NCBI GenBank assembly: GCA_947501215.1
Contig: CANMUS010000002.1
Location: 620,001-684,000 of the forward strand
Source: an uncultured Erythrobacter sp.
GTDB taxonomy: Bacteria > Pseudomonadota > Alphaproteobacteria > Sphingomonadales > Sphingomonadaceae
Direction of reading: 5' to 3'
Length of the DNA: 64,000 bases
The position numbers were made by a program, and so were the translations under genes. Positions 17,464-25,349 of this stretch are shown here, piece after piece (within the stretch, counting starts at the first letter, position 1; each line of letters opens with the position of its first letter). Under the pieces are notes generated by a model. It was not told the origin of the DNA. It saw nothing but the letters and a program-made list of their open reading frames with translations, and did not search any database.

Positions 17464-18036
17464 ATGTCCGATTATTATTCCGAGCCCCTGAACAAGCATC
17501 TTAGAGAAGCTAAAGGCTTGGCGCGCAGTGCGTATGCGGTTGAGGTAAACCCCTGGGTCCCTCGCGGCGAGGTTGAGGCGGCGATTTTCTTTCGGGGCGC
17601 AATCGTCTCAGCCTACGGTTACATCGAAACCCGGATCGGCGAACTCACCCTACGAATCTCTAAAATTCCGCAATACGCCGCGCTTCGTGAGAAGATGCCA
17701 TACCACGCCGACAAGCGTATCGCTTTTCTGCGGGAAGCTTTCTCGGTGGGGGATCTCGCTCGCTTTGGAGGAACTGCGGATCGGTTTTTGTTACGGTTCG
17801 AAGCCCAAGCGCACTTGCGGCACTTAATTGCTCACGCCCGGATGCAGGTAATGCCGGCTTGGGGAGTGACGTTTCAGGATTTTCCTACGGTCGGGCATGA
17901 AGGGCCCCAGCATCGAACCCGGCGTATGCCGCTCGGCGACCTCGAATTTTTGGCATGGCGAGCCGCTCGGCTCAGTCGATTAGGCCAGCACCTCATGGGA
18001 CTCCTTGAGCAAACGGGGCTATTACCAGACCTCTGA
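17464..18036 (+). CDS. HEPN-like protein, first of a tandem pair
   Basis: A 190-residue all-helical protein taken from ATG 17464 (the frame is also open to an ATG at 17410). I do not recognise a named family. It has a helical pattern with an Rx4H motif, RHLIAH at residues 119-124, set in AQAHLRHLIAHARMQV. HEPN-superfamily RNases and toxins carry Rx4-6H at the end of a helix in just such a setting. It is the first gene after the attachment site and is followed by a second protein with the same type of motif. An anti-phage or toxin-like role is inference only; a non-catalytic HEPN-like protein is also possible. Confidence 0.65.
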   Translation: MSDYYSEPLNKHLREAKGLARSAYAVEVNPWVPRGEVEAAIFFRGAIVSAYGYIETRIGELTLRISKIPQYAALREKMPYHADKRIAFLREAFSVGDLARFGGTADRFLLRFEAQAHLRHLIAHARMQVMPAWGVTFQDFPTVGHEGPQHRTRRMPLGDLEFLAWRAARLSRLGQHLMGLLEQTGLLPDL

Positions 18037-18114
18037 GAAGATATCTTATCGGGCGCCGGGAGAACGTCAGTCCTCTGCATTGATCAATCCCCCAGAGCGC
18101 CCCACAACCCATCC

Positions 18115-18603
18115 ATGAAAATCGACATGGACGATATCGATCAGGCGGGACTTACAGATCAGCATAAGCTGGCCATGGCCGAATGCACGCTCGCTTGGGC
18201 GAGATTCGAAAGTCAATTTCGCGCGATGCTCACCGTCGTAGAAAATCGGTCGCTTCTCGAAGGAGCGAAAGATTACGATAGGCTTCAGCTATCGATGGGG
18301 TGGACCAAACTGCGACAGCGACTCCGCGACGCTGGTGCGGTGCCGGAGGTTCTCGCAAAGGTGAAAGATCTCCAGCGTCAGTCCAAATTTCACTATGAGG
18401 CACGAAAAAACATTGCTCATGCCGGGTGTGTGGGTGTTCTAAAGCGGGATCCCCAATATATCGTCTTCGCTCCGTTCGAGGCGCATCAAGGGGATCAGAT
18501 GGTGATCCTAGCTACTCCCCTTGAGGAGATCGAAAGGTCGACAACTTGGGCGGATGCTGCTCGCGCCATGGCAATGCGGATAATGCGGCAGGCAGGACAT
18601 TGA
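18115..18603 (+). CDS. HEPN-like protein, second of a tandem pair
   Basis: A 162-residue helical protein with no signal or membrane segment. RKNIAHAG at residues 97-104 gives an Rx4H motif (Arg97, His102), the hallmark of HEPN RNase domains; the helical EARKNIAHAGCVG context fits the family well. Upstream helices carry LAWARFESQFRAMLT. The gap to the first HEPN-like gene is 78 bases on the same strand. No nucleotidyltransferase antitoxin (MNT), the usual HEPN partner, is visible beside it. No good ribosome site precedes ATG 18115. Function is unassigned; RNA cleavage is a family-based inference. Confidence 0.65.
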   Translation: MKIDMDDIDQAGLTDQHKLAMAECTLAWARFESQFRAMLTVVENRSLLEGAKDYDRLQLSMGWTKLRQRLRDAGAVPEVLAKVKDLQRQSKFHYEARKNIAHAGCVGVLKRDPQYIVFAPFEAHQGDQMVILATPLEEIERSTTWADAARAMAMRIMRQAGH

Positions 18604-18733
18604 GCGCCCAGAGACTCACAGTCACCTAGACGTTCACCTCACAAGGCGTGATAATCGCACCCCTGTGACCGCGTTCCACTACTCCTCATCAGACGTAGGT
18701 TCCGAATCGTTCCGCATTTGGCAATTGAGGGCG

Positions 18734-18961
18734 ATGGCCGACTACACCAGCCCGAAACCGGTCGATCCGATATGGTATCAGCCGAATGCGTTTCTGCGCA
18801 TTCACTGCCGTTGCAATCGGAACGTGACCTATCCGCTGCGTGATTTTGCTCGCGTCCACTGGCTGCCTGTTTCGATGAAGCTTTACGAATTGATCGCGCG
18901 GCTGCGCTGCGAAAACTGCGGCGAAAGACCGTCTAGCGCCAAAGTGACGCGTCATCCGTAG
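18734..18961 (+). CDS. Small zinc-ribbon-like protein
   Basis: A 75-residue protein from ATG 18734 (GAGGG just upstream; the frame is also open from a GTG at 18665). Two cysteine pairs, HCRC and RCENCGERP, separated by about 35 residues, suggest a zinc ribbon. Short proteins of this layout occur in alphaproteobacterial mobile elements, but I cannot name a family. It may bind DNA or another protein; that is inference. It lies on the plus strand between the HEPN-like pair and the secreted nuclease gene. Confidence 0.6.
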   Translation: MADYTSPKPVDPIWYQPNAFLRIHCRCNRNVTYPLRDFARVHWLPVSMKLYELIARLRCENCGERPSSAKVTRHP

Positions 18962-19043
18962 GCGCTATTCTGTAGGGGGAAGTCATTGACTGAATCGAGC
19001 CAGTGGCTGACCATGGATCTATTCAAATAGGGGGGAGAACATC

Positions 19044-19790
19044 GTGCAAGGTCCAAGCGCAATTGGCAGCTTGAAACTCCTGGTGGCAGCGATCATGGGG
19101 TTGTGCGTCTCAACGCCAGCCAATGCCCAAACTTATGTAGGCAAGGTCCGGGCCGTCGATGGAGATAGTCTGGAGATCGGCGAGGCCCGCTTCCGTCTTT
19201 TTGGGATCGATGCGGTCGAGAAACATCAAACGTGCGACCGCGATGGACAAGCTTGGTCCTGTGGAGCTGACGCATCCAGTGCCTTTGCCGCGTTGGTCGA
19301 GCGAGGGAGTGTGAATTGCACCCAGCGCTCAACCGACCAATATGGCCGGATCGTCGCTACCTGCCTCGTTGGTGGGTACGATCTCGGCGAGCAGATGGTT
19401 CGCCAAGGTTATGCGGTAGCACTACGGGATTTCTCCAGCGCGTACGTCTCTGCCGAAGAAGCAGCGCGCAGCCGAGGCGTAGGTATTTGGTCCTCGGAAT
19501 TTCAGATGCTATCTGAGTTTCGCGCGGGCGACACGCACTCCGTTGCAGAGCGGCAAGCAATGATCGAACGGAAAGCTCGTTCTGATCGGCAGCACCAAGC
19601 GGAACTCCGGCAGGCCAATAGGGCGGCAGCTCTCAGGGCTGTGCAGGAAACGGGTGTCTATTATCGAAATTGCACAGAGGCCCGAGCTGCAGGAGCAACT
19701 CCGCTCTATCGCGGGCTGCCTGGTTATGGTGCGCACATGGATGGTGATGGTGACGGCGTAGCCTGCGAACCGTATCGTGGTAGGCCGTGA
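19044..19790 (+). CDS. Secreted staphylococcal-nuclease-like nuclease with Excalibur domain
   Basis: A 248-residue protein from a GTG at 19044 with GGGGGAGA upstream. Domains in order: Sec signal peptide (ending ANA, about residue 28), an SNase/thermonuclease domain (YVGKVRAVDGDSLEIG, RLFGIDAVEKHQTC, TDQYGRIVATC, with Arg and Glu residues of the active site), a helical linker and a C-terminal Excalibur calcium-binding domain (DGDGDGVACEPY). It probably hydrolyses extracellular or periplasmic nucleic acid. Within the island it is an accessory gene; similar nucleases are common on plasmids and islands. Confidence 0.9.
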   Translation: MQGPSAIGSLKLLVAAIMGLCVSTPANAQTYVGKVRAVDGDSLEIGEARFRLFGIDAVEKHQTCDRDGQAWSCGADASSAFAALVERGSVNCTQRSTDQYGRIVATCLVGGYDLGEQMVRQGYAVALRDFSSAYVSAEEAARSRGVGIWSSEFQMLSEFRAGDTHSVAERQAMIERKARSDRQHQAELRQANRAAALRAVQETGVYYRNCTEARAAGATPLYRGLPGYGAHMDGDGDGVACEPYRGRP

Positions 19791-19950
19791 GACAAGTCAG
19801 AACGCGGATCCACCCAATAATCGTGGCCAGTGTGTCGACCCCTCGTGCTCAAGAGCAAAAAGACCGCTCGCCATAGCAGTCCATCCAAAGCCCTCCGTTC
19901 AGACGCCAGACGAGCTGTAGCGGTCAGGATGGACGATGAAAGCAATGCCA

Positions 19951-20319
19951 CTACTCGCAAGGGAACGTGTCTTGGAGCGCTGACAGCATGATCATAAAAT
20001 AGGGGAACTCACCCATTTCTGGCGAACGCGCTAAGTAGTCCTCGAAGATGCCACGATTCTGTTCTGGAGTAAGCGCCAGATGTATCGGAACACAATAGAG
20101 CTTCGGCTGCTCTTTGCTCTCCAGGTCGGCGTTCGCCGCACTCAAGGAAAGTGACACCACGTGAAGGATCACCTGAGCTAATGGGGCTTGTTTCTCATTG
20201 CCCAAGTTCTCGAGCATTTGATCGGCTGTAAGGAGCGGTACTCGATCCTGTGCCACGACCGCGGTGCTCAAAGAAAAGCCGAATACGATCGCTGCTAAAC
20301 CAGCCATTACGTGTTTCAT
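19951..20319 (-). CDS. Exported Rap1a/Tai-like small protein
   Basis: A 122-residue protein with a Sec signal peptide (MKHVMAGLAAIVFGFSLSTAVVAQ). The mature part has the two-cysteine pattern of the Rap1a/Tai immunity fold: a YCVP segment, a helix, EDYLARSPEM, and a terminal LQDTFPCE. Rap1a-like proteins neutralise type VI secretion effectors in Serratia, but most family members have unknown partners. GGGGGTGAT precedes ATG 20319. It is convergent with the secreted nuclease gene. Family call is by pattern and moderate in certainty. Confidence 0.65.
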   Translation of the reverse strand: MKHVMAGLAAIVFGFSLSTAVVAQDRVPLLTADQMLENLGNEKQAPLAQVILHVVSLSLSAANADLESKEQPKLYCVPIHLALTPEQNRGIFEDYLARSPEMGEFPYFMIMLSALQDTFPCE

Positions 20320-20383
20320 GGATCACCCCCTATAAGAGGGAAGTCTAGTCACTAGGATCAAACTGTAAAGTTTCAGAGAGCCA

Positions 20384-21064
20384 CTAGCCTAGACGGGCCA
20401 GAAGGTTCCGCACGCCGGAAGGGTGCCAAGTCTCGCGACCAGTAGGCGTTAGAATACCCTCAGCGTTCAGCGCCTTGGCCAAAGCGCCCAAGGATTGGTG
20501 CCCCTCGCCGCGCAGTCGCTCGATTGTCGGCTTGAGCGAGATTGCAAAGCGCTCGGCTTCTTTGGCCCTTGCTTCAGCGCCTAGCTTCGCGCCACCGCCA
20601 TGCCGGCGCAGCACTGCAGCACCGTTAGGATTACCGAGCTTCTGGCCACGAGCCTTTGCAGCAGCCAGAGCTTCCTTCGTACGGCGGGAGATGGCCTTGC
20701 GCTCTGCCTGGGCCACTGCAGCCATGACATGCACCGTCAGTTCGTTTGCTTCCGGCATATCGGCAGCGATGAACTTGATCCCGCTTTCCTGCAGGGCAGT
20801 AAGGAACGCGATGTTACGGCTGAGGCGGTCAAGCTTGGCAACCACCAACGTTGCACCTGTCAGCTTGCAGCGTTCAATTGCCTTCGCCAGTTCCGGCCGA
20901 TCGCTACGCTTCCCGCTTTCCACTTCCTCGAAGGGCGGTGCGACTAGATCGAGCCCACGTTGCCGGCAGCAATCTTCGACAGCCTTGCGTTGCGCATCCA
21001 TACCGAGACCGCTCGCGCTCTGGCGCTTGGTCGAAACGCGGTAATAAGCCACTGCCTTGCACAT
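20384..21064 (-). CDS. Serine recombinase of the resolvase/invertase family
   Basis: A 226-residue recombinase from ATG 21064 with GGAG eight bases upstream. The N-terminal catalytic domain has YYRVSTKRQ (nucleophile Ser11), AKLDRLSRN and the E-helix AQAERKAISRRTKEAL. The C-terminus (LGALAKALNAEGILTPTGRETWHPSGVRNLL) is the recombinase DNA-binding region typical of small resolvase-like proteins. It may resolve multimers or act on a site in the island. It is separate from the tyrosine integrase that explains the element borders. No inverted repeats of a Tn3-type transposon were noticed around it. Confidence 0.92.
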   Translation of the reverse strand: MCKAVAYYRVSTKRQSASGLGMDAQRKAVEDCCRQRGLDLVAPPFEEVESGKRSDRPELAKAIERCKLTGATLVVAKLDRLSRNIAFLTALQESGIKFIAADMPEANELTVHVMAAVAQAERKAISRRTKEALAAAKARGQKLGNPNGAAVLRRHGGGAKLGAEARAKEAERFAISLKPTIERLRGEGHQSLGALAKALNAEGILTPTGRETWHPSGVRNLLARLG

Positions 21065-21178
21065 TATTAGGCTCCATACAATTCCTAGCAACGAACGTTA
21101 GCAGTATTTGTATGGGATGCAAGGGCCACCTATATGGTGGGGCGACGGGTCGGGTCGCATTGAACCGTCGCCCCTTAC

Positions 21179-21694
21179 TCAGGCTCCACGCTGTTGCGCT
21201 TTGAAGCCTGCGTATTGGGTAGCTCCACCAAGCAAGGTTGTTCCGACCGCAAACATGCCGGCCGTTCTAGCTTGTCGAGATTCCATCATCGCGGTGCGCT
21301 TCTGGCTTTCATAGTTCCACGCACTGATTTGCTGAGACTTGACCTGGCGATCGATGTTCTCGCTGAGCGCTGCCATGTCTTCACGCCCAATCATCTCAGT
21401 GTCGGCGATCGTTCGCGCGGCTGATCCCATCGTCACATCGATATTGTTCGCAGCCATACGTGCGGTTTGAGCACCGACGCGGCTGGCGATGTCTCGGCCA
21501 AGTTGCCTCTGTTGATCCTGACCCCGCCTGATTGCATCCTCGGCGCCTTCGCGCTCCAATTGCTTGTTCTGCTCAGCTACCTGCGCCTGATAGCGAGACA
21601 TGCGGGATGCGTAGGCCGCGCTCTGCAATTGCCCCGCGGCTGTTGCCGCTGTGGATGCCACAATGAGCGCTGGAACGAGGGCGGGGCCGCACAT
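21179..21694 (-). CDS. Phage virion core protein, T7 gp14-like
   Basis: A 171-residue protein starting MCGPALVPALIVASTAATAAGQ, a hydrophobic N-terminus after a Met-Cys start, followed by a long Gln/Arg/Ala-rich helix and a second hydrophobic patch near the C-terminus (AGMFAVGTTLLGGATQYAGF). This arrangement matches the internal virion (ejection) proteins of podoviruses such as T7 gp14, which insert in the host envelope during DNA ejection. Finding it without other virion genes is unusual. It is the last gene of the minus-strand block, overlapping the 64-residue gene before it by one base. Confidence 0.7.
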   Translation of the reverse strand: MCGPALVPALIVASTAATAAGQLQSAAYASRMSRYQAQVAEQNKQLEREGAEDAIRRGQDQQRQLGRDIASRVGAQTARMAANNIDVTMGSAARTIADTEMIGREDMAALSENIDRQVKSQQISAWNYESQKRTAMMESRQARTAGMFAVGTTLLGGATQYAGFKAQQRGA

Positions 21695-21888
21695 CAGCCG
21701 TTGCCCTTGGCAGGCTTGCCGACGATCGGGCGGCCATAGAACTTATCGCCGAGAACGCTATACGTGTCCTCTTCGACCGGCTCCATGCGATAGCCGAGGA
21801 ACTTCTCGACATCGGTTTTGCGTTCACTGACAGGAAGATCGACCCGTCTGTATTTGCCAGTCGGTTGATCGGGGACGATGTTACTCAT
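21694..21888 (-). CDS. Small phage-type hypothetical protein, 64 residues
   Basis: A hydrophilic protein (SNIVPDQPTGKYRRVDLPVSERKT at the start, ending GRPIVGKPAKGNG). No family recognised. The ATG at 21888 has AAGGAGT upstream. It sits between a 52-residue gene and the gp14-like gene, overlapping the latter by one base, so it belongs to the same transcript. Composition and position suggest a structural or scaffold-related small protein, without proof. Confidence 0.6.
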   Translation of the reverse strand: MSNIVPDQPTGKYRRVDLPVSERKTDVEKFLGYRMEPVEEDTYSVLGDKFYGRPIVGKPAKGNG

Positions 21889-21917
21889 GTCGGTACTCCT
21901 TCGGTTTCGAGGTCAAT

Positions 21918-22076
21918 TCACCGATAGAGATCGGCGTAGGGATCATAGAATTTGGGCTTCGGCTGCGCGGTCGCATCTTGCACATGCCATTGCCGCGTCG
22001 CAGCCACCACTTCCGGCGGTCGCCTGAACGAGCTGTTTTTCAACACGATCGGTTCGCGATGCAGAGGGGTGGCCAT
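21918..22076 (-). CDS. Small phage-type hypothetical protein, 52 residues
   Basis: Begins MATPLHREPIVLKNSS and ends QPKPKFYDPYADLYR. The reading frame is clean from ATG 22076 to TGA 21918. It lies four bases after the stop of the next upstream small gene and 29 bases before the 64-residue gene. The aromatic, proline-rich tail (FYDPYADLY) is notable and may be a binding motif. No function can be assigned. Confidence 0.55.
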   Translation of the reverse strand: MATPLHREPIVLKNSSFRRPPEVVAATRQWHVQDATAQPKPKFYDPYADLYR

Positions 22077-22080
22077 CGGC

Positions 22081-22230
22081 TTAGCCCTTTGGCCAGGCGC
22101 TGGGCGCCGTGGGCGAGGGCGACACGGAATTGCGTGGACCCGACACCTCGGGCTTCGGACGAAGCGGAAGCTTGCGACGGTGATCAGGTGCGATATCGGC
22201 AGTGTTCTTCGAGGCGTACGGCATTGGCAT
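22081..22230 (-). CDS. Small phage-type hypothetical protein, 49 residues
   Basis: ATG 22230 is preceded by AAAGGA at ideal spacing and the frame closes at 22081. The product begins MPMPYASKNTADIAPDHRRK and ends in a proline/serine-rich tail (SPSPTAPSAWPKG). It looks disordered. Tight packing with the next gene (4-base gap) supports translation. No family recognised. Confidence 0.55.
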   Translation of the reverse strand: MPMPYASKNTADIAPDHRRKLPLRPKPEVSGPRNSVSPSPTAPSAWPKG

Positions 22231-22275
22231 TCCTTTCGTTAACGTCGTTCAGACTGTTCCACCTTCAGGTGGATG

Positions 22276-22445
22276 CTAGGCCGCCGGTTCTCGTATCTCA
22301 AAATTGAGGTTCTGCTCTTCGATCGCAGCGTCGATATTCGCGTGCCACTGAGGGGTGCGCTCTTTCGTGCCTTGTTCGAGGATGAGCAGGGCAACCTCTC
22401 GGCATTCTCAGGCGTGCTGCCCTTCATCCATCTAAGTATGTCCAT
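22276..22445 (-). pseudogene. Small phage gene apparently broken by a one-base frameshift
   Basis: ATG 22445 has a strong GGGGAGGA ribosome site inside the end of the TerS-like gene. The start frame reads MDILRWMKGSTPENA and then turns into low-complexity Ser/Arg sequence. A different frame, entered near 22400, reads a convincing helical peptide (REVALLILEQGTKERTPQW, then NIDAAIEEQNLNFEIREPAA) and stops at 22276. Joining the two needs one extra base near 22401-22405. Either the gene is a frameshift mutant, or the sequence has an error there. Confidence 0.4.
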
Positions 22446-22448
22446 CGG

Positions 22449-23006
22449 TCAGTCCTCCCCTTCGCTCAGATCGGGCAACAGGCCTTGCTCGCGACGGTCT
22501 TCGATCATGGCCGCTAGGCGTGCCGCAATCTCCGCCCGTGAATGCTCACGTTTCTGGGCTTGCACATCATTGAAATTGAGGGTGCTGGCAGTGCCGTACT
22601 TTTTGGGGTTCCGTTTGGAGGCCGCCCAGATCCTGGCATCGATCCGAAGCTTTGCTCTTGCGACATGCTCGCGATCGAATTCCTTGCCCTTTTCGCCATC
22701 CACGAAATCTCCTTTCGAGTCATCGGCGATCTCAATAACTTCTTCCTCCAGCTGATCGGATGAAAGAAGCTGTGCCAACGCATAGGCGGTGCGGAAACTT
22801 TCGCTCTGGGCCAGCCACTTCAGCACCGTAGTACGGCTCGGCATGGCCGTATCTTCGCAGATAGATCGGACGCTCTCGCAATTCATGACTCGATCGCAGA
22901 TTTCCTGCTGGATCGGTGTGAGTTCGCCTTCCCCCACGCGCGCGGGCACGCGGGCGTACTGGCCAACCTGTATGTCAGTGCCGGTCTCAAACGTATTCTC
23001 AGACAT
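22449..23006 (-). CDS. Terminase small subunit-like protein (TerS)
   Basis: A 185-residue protein from ATG 23006 with an excellent AAGGAGGT ribosome site. The N-terminal half is a helix-turn-helix region typical of DNA-packaging small subunits (ICDRVMNCESVRSICEDTAMPSRTTVLKWL), followed by EVIEIADDSKGDF and RIDARIWAASKRNPKKYG, phrases that recur in phage TerS proteins. TerS selects phage DNA for packaging with the large terminase, which is absent here. Satellites use their own TerS to redirect a helper phage packaging motor. The frame extends upstream to 23069 but the start chosen is clearly better. Confidence 0.8.
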   Translation of the reverse strand: MSENTFETGTDIQVGQYARVPARVGEGELTPIQQEICDRVMNCESVRSICEDTAMPSRTTVLKWLAQSESFRTAYALAQLLSSDQLEEEVIEIADDSKGDFVDGEKGKEFDREHVARAKLRIDARIWAASKRNPKKYGTASTLNFNDVQAQKREHSRAEIAARLAAMIEDRREQGLLPDLSEGED

Positions 23007-23160
23007 GCCTACCTCCTTCCACCTGATCAGTGAGATCGGTGAAGTCAGTGATCGCGCATTGCGTCCCAATTCCTTTCACGCGTGTACGCTTTGCCATTTC
23101 TAAGGGTTTGTTTTCGTTATATTCCTGATTTGGAGTGCAATGGTGGATCACTGACTTCAT
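22999..23160 (-). CDS. Small overlapping hypothetical protein, 53 residues
   Basis: ATG 23160 sits six bases after the primase stop, behind AGGAGGTGAAGTCA, one of the best ribosome sites of the island, and the frame runs to TGA at 22999, overlapping the start of the TerS-like gene by eight bases. The product begins MKSVIHHCTPNQEYN and contains a basic MAKRTRVKG patch. The two flanking overlaps and the ribosome site make it a likely real gene linking primase and TerS. No family recognised. Confidence 0.55.
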   Translation of the reverse strand: MKSVIHHCTPNQEYNENKPLEMAKRTRVKGIGTQCAITDFTDLTDQVEGGRHV

Positions 23161-23165
23161 TGACT

Positions 23166-25349
23166 TCACCTCCTGATAAGCTTGTCGGCCGCGACAATCT
23201 GGTCACGGATTGAGAGGGTGTTTTTCGCGTAGATTGCGCAGCGCTTCTTGTTCACGACGAACAGGCCGTCGCGCGCAGCTTCGTTTCGCACCGGCACGTA
23301 GCCGCACTGTTCCAGCCGATGTGGAATGCGCCGACTGTTCCGGCGATCGGTAAGGTACGCACGGAAATCCTCAGGAGCGACGCTTGCGACTTGGGCGAGA
23401 GTTGTCGCACTTGGCCACCCCAGCACATCGAGCGCGTCTGCTAGCTCGGCATCTTCAGGCGTGGCATTTGCCGACACGATATCCCAGAACGCTGGAGTCT
23501 TCGGCGGAGGGGCTTTCGGATTGAATGACGAGAGATCAAGCGAGCGCAAATAGGCTGCGACGTGACCGAGTCCGCCTCGCTCGTACCAAGTGTAAAGCTT
23601 CGACCAGTAATCCTCCGAGAAACTTTCCCGTGTCAGGTTCGACCAGGCCACGTAGTGGCGCCGATCGTCGACCGGCAGATAAATGCCGTCTGTCTTGTGA
23701 TTGGTCGTAATGATCACACCGCAGACGTTGAAGACCGCGTATTCGCGCAAGTGCTTTTCATCGACGCGCAGAACGTCAGGCGGAGCGGCCGTGTAGGTTT
23801 TCATGTGATCGTAGAAGGCGAACCGGTCGACGTCGCCCAGGTCGCGCGCTTCCGAGACGCGAAGGATCACCGACCTTACGAAGCCGTTGAAGCGGCCTAG
23901 CAAATGTTGCGGTGAAACCTCGGAGAAGTTCCACGGACCTATCGCGGCCTTTGGTCCTTCGAGGATCGTATCCTTACCGATCCCTTGCGCACCGCCAAGC
24001 ACGAGCGCGTGATTGATCTTTTCTTCCGGTCTCTGTGCCCGATGGGCGAACCAGTTGATCATGTGATCGGCGTCGTCAGGATAGACGCGCCGAAGGTGAT
24101 CGATCCACGGCCCCACCTTCGCCGGATCGCCTTCCATCATTAGGGGCGGGCGATAGAGATTGAAAACATTGAAGCCCGGCTCTTCGCGCCAGCCGCCTTC
24201 GGAGACGAGACGGTCTTCGATGACCGGCGGCAGACCGGGCGCCCATGTCATCTGCTCGACAGCACGGTTTTCATCGAGCCATGCATTTGCCTTCTGCTCT
24301 ACAGGCTCGCCCTTCTTGTCGAGCAACGGCTCGCCGCGACGGTTCTTCAGGGGGACGGGCGGAATTCGGGAGTTTACACTGGTAGCCGGCCAGAGCTCGC
24401 CTGTGGGCGCAAAGATGTAATTGTGCTGCGGCATGTACGCTCTGAAGTGATCGAGCGTCACACCGCCCTTCTCAGGCGCACCGCGAGGATTTTTCGCACC
24501 ATCGGAGAGCCCGCGGTCGACCCTCGCGCAAACGCTGTTGGGCGTCCAAGGCTGGCGAGGATCGAAGGAAGTCATCGCTTCCCCTGCTTCGATCAGAGCT
24601 TCCCGGGCCGAACTGCGATCGACCTCCCCGCCAGCTGCTAAGGCCCCGATTTTCAGCGCGGCTTGATTGAGCGTAGCTTCCTGTTCGCCATCCCGCGCCC
24701 CTCGGATAGCGTCGCACTCGGCATCGAGCGCTGCCTGTCCGTAGCGAGTGTGTCCAATCCGGCTAGCTGGCGTGACAGGTCGCGCGTTCTCGTTAGCTGG
24801 AGACCTTCTCGCCACTCGCGTTACGATCGAGAGCAAGGCTTTTGGCGCATGCTGCAAGCTGGCTTCGTCATGCCAGCTATAAATCCGGCCGGAAGGATGA
24901 CGCGACGGGGGGACAATGACATATCCTCCATCGCCGCGAGTTTCAGCGCCAGGCAGTTGGGGGAAAGGCCATCCGGTTTTCGCATTGCGCTGTCTGTTCG
25001 TGACGGGGTTAGCCGGGTCAGCTTTGAAGTAGAGGTGATATCCCTTGCCGGTGTCGACGCGCCGCGTTTCGGGAATTTCAAACGAGATTGCCCGTTCAAA
25101 AGCCTCTGGATCATCTACGTCGAGCGCCCAAAAGCCGGTGCCGCTGCCTGTTGGCATGCCGATCATCGCATTAGACCAACGAGCCCACCACTCCCTGATA
25201 CGAGCAGGATCCGTGGTAGCGTCTTCGAAGCCGTGCGAAGTATAAGGCCGCTTGCTATCCGGCTTGCATGGGAAGACCGGCAGGCCTTTAGCCGCGTATG
25301 AGAGTGCCGCCTCCAACAGGTCGGCACAGAGCTTTTCCGCCGCACTCAT
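23166..25349 (-). CDS. Bifunctional primase-polymerase/helicase of a mobile element
   Basis: A 727-residue replication protein. The N-terminal archaeo-eukaryotic-type primase-polymerase domain carries the metal-binding pair in FWALDVDDPEAF (Asp77, Asp79) and a catalytic-type His in GYHLYFKA (His105). A middle linker leads to a C-terminal superfamily 3-like or DUF5906-type helicase with Walker A GGAQGIGKDT at about residues 449-458 and ITTNHKTDGIYLPVDDRRH downstream. Such proteins start and unwind replication of satellites and integrative elements. It overlaps the upstream 74-residue gene by four bases. Confidence 0.9.
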   Translation of the reverse strand: MSAAEKLCADLLEAALSYAAKGLPVFPCKPDSKRPYTSHGFEDATTDPARIREWWARWSNAMIGMPTGSGTGFWALDVDDPEAFERAISFEIPETRRVDTGKGYHLYFKADPANPVTNRQRNAKTGWPFPQLPGAETRGDGGYVIVPPSRHPSGRIYSWHDEASLQHAPKALLSIVTRVARRSPANENARPVTPASRIGHTRYGQAALDAECDAIRGARDGEQEATLNQAALKIGALAAGGEVDRSSAREALIEAGEAMTSFDPRQPWTPNSVCARVDRGLSDGAKNPRGAPEKGGVTLDHFRAYMPQHNYIFAPTGELWPATSVNSRIPPVPLKNRRGEPLLDKKGEPVEQKANAWLDENRAVEQMTWAPGLPPVIEDRLVSEGGWREEPGFNVFNLYRPPLMMEGDPAKVGPWIDHLRRVYPDDADHMINWFAHRAQRPEEKINHALVLGGAQGIGKDTILEGPKAAIGPWNFSEVSPQHLLGRFNGFVRSVILRVSEARDLGDVDRFAFYDHMKTYTAAPPDVLRVDEKHLREYAVFNVCGVIITTNHKTDGIYLPVDDRRHYVAWSNLTRESFSEDYWSKLYTWYERGGLGHVAAYLRSLDLSSFNPKAPPPKTPAFWDIVSANATPEDAELADALDVLGWPSATTLAQVASVAPEDFRAYLTDRRNSRRIPHRLEQCGYVPVRNEAARDGLFVVNKKRCAIYAKNTLSIRDQIVAADKLIRR

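Noticed and set aside
20384-21064. Serine recombinase taken as the cause of integration of the island
   Set aside because: The element borders are tRNA repeats typical of the tyrosine integrase beside attR, and no serine-recombinase crossover repeats were seen at the borders.
23039-23160. Inverted 14-bp repeat TGAAGTCAGTGATC near the TerS start
   Set aside because: The two copies are 92 bases apart and both lie inside the 53-residue gene, one at its ribosome site; chance similarity is as likely as an operator.
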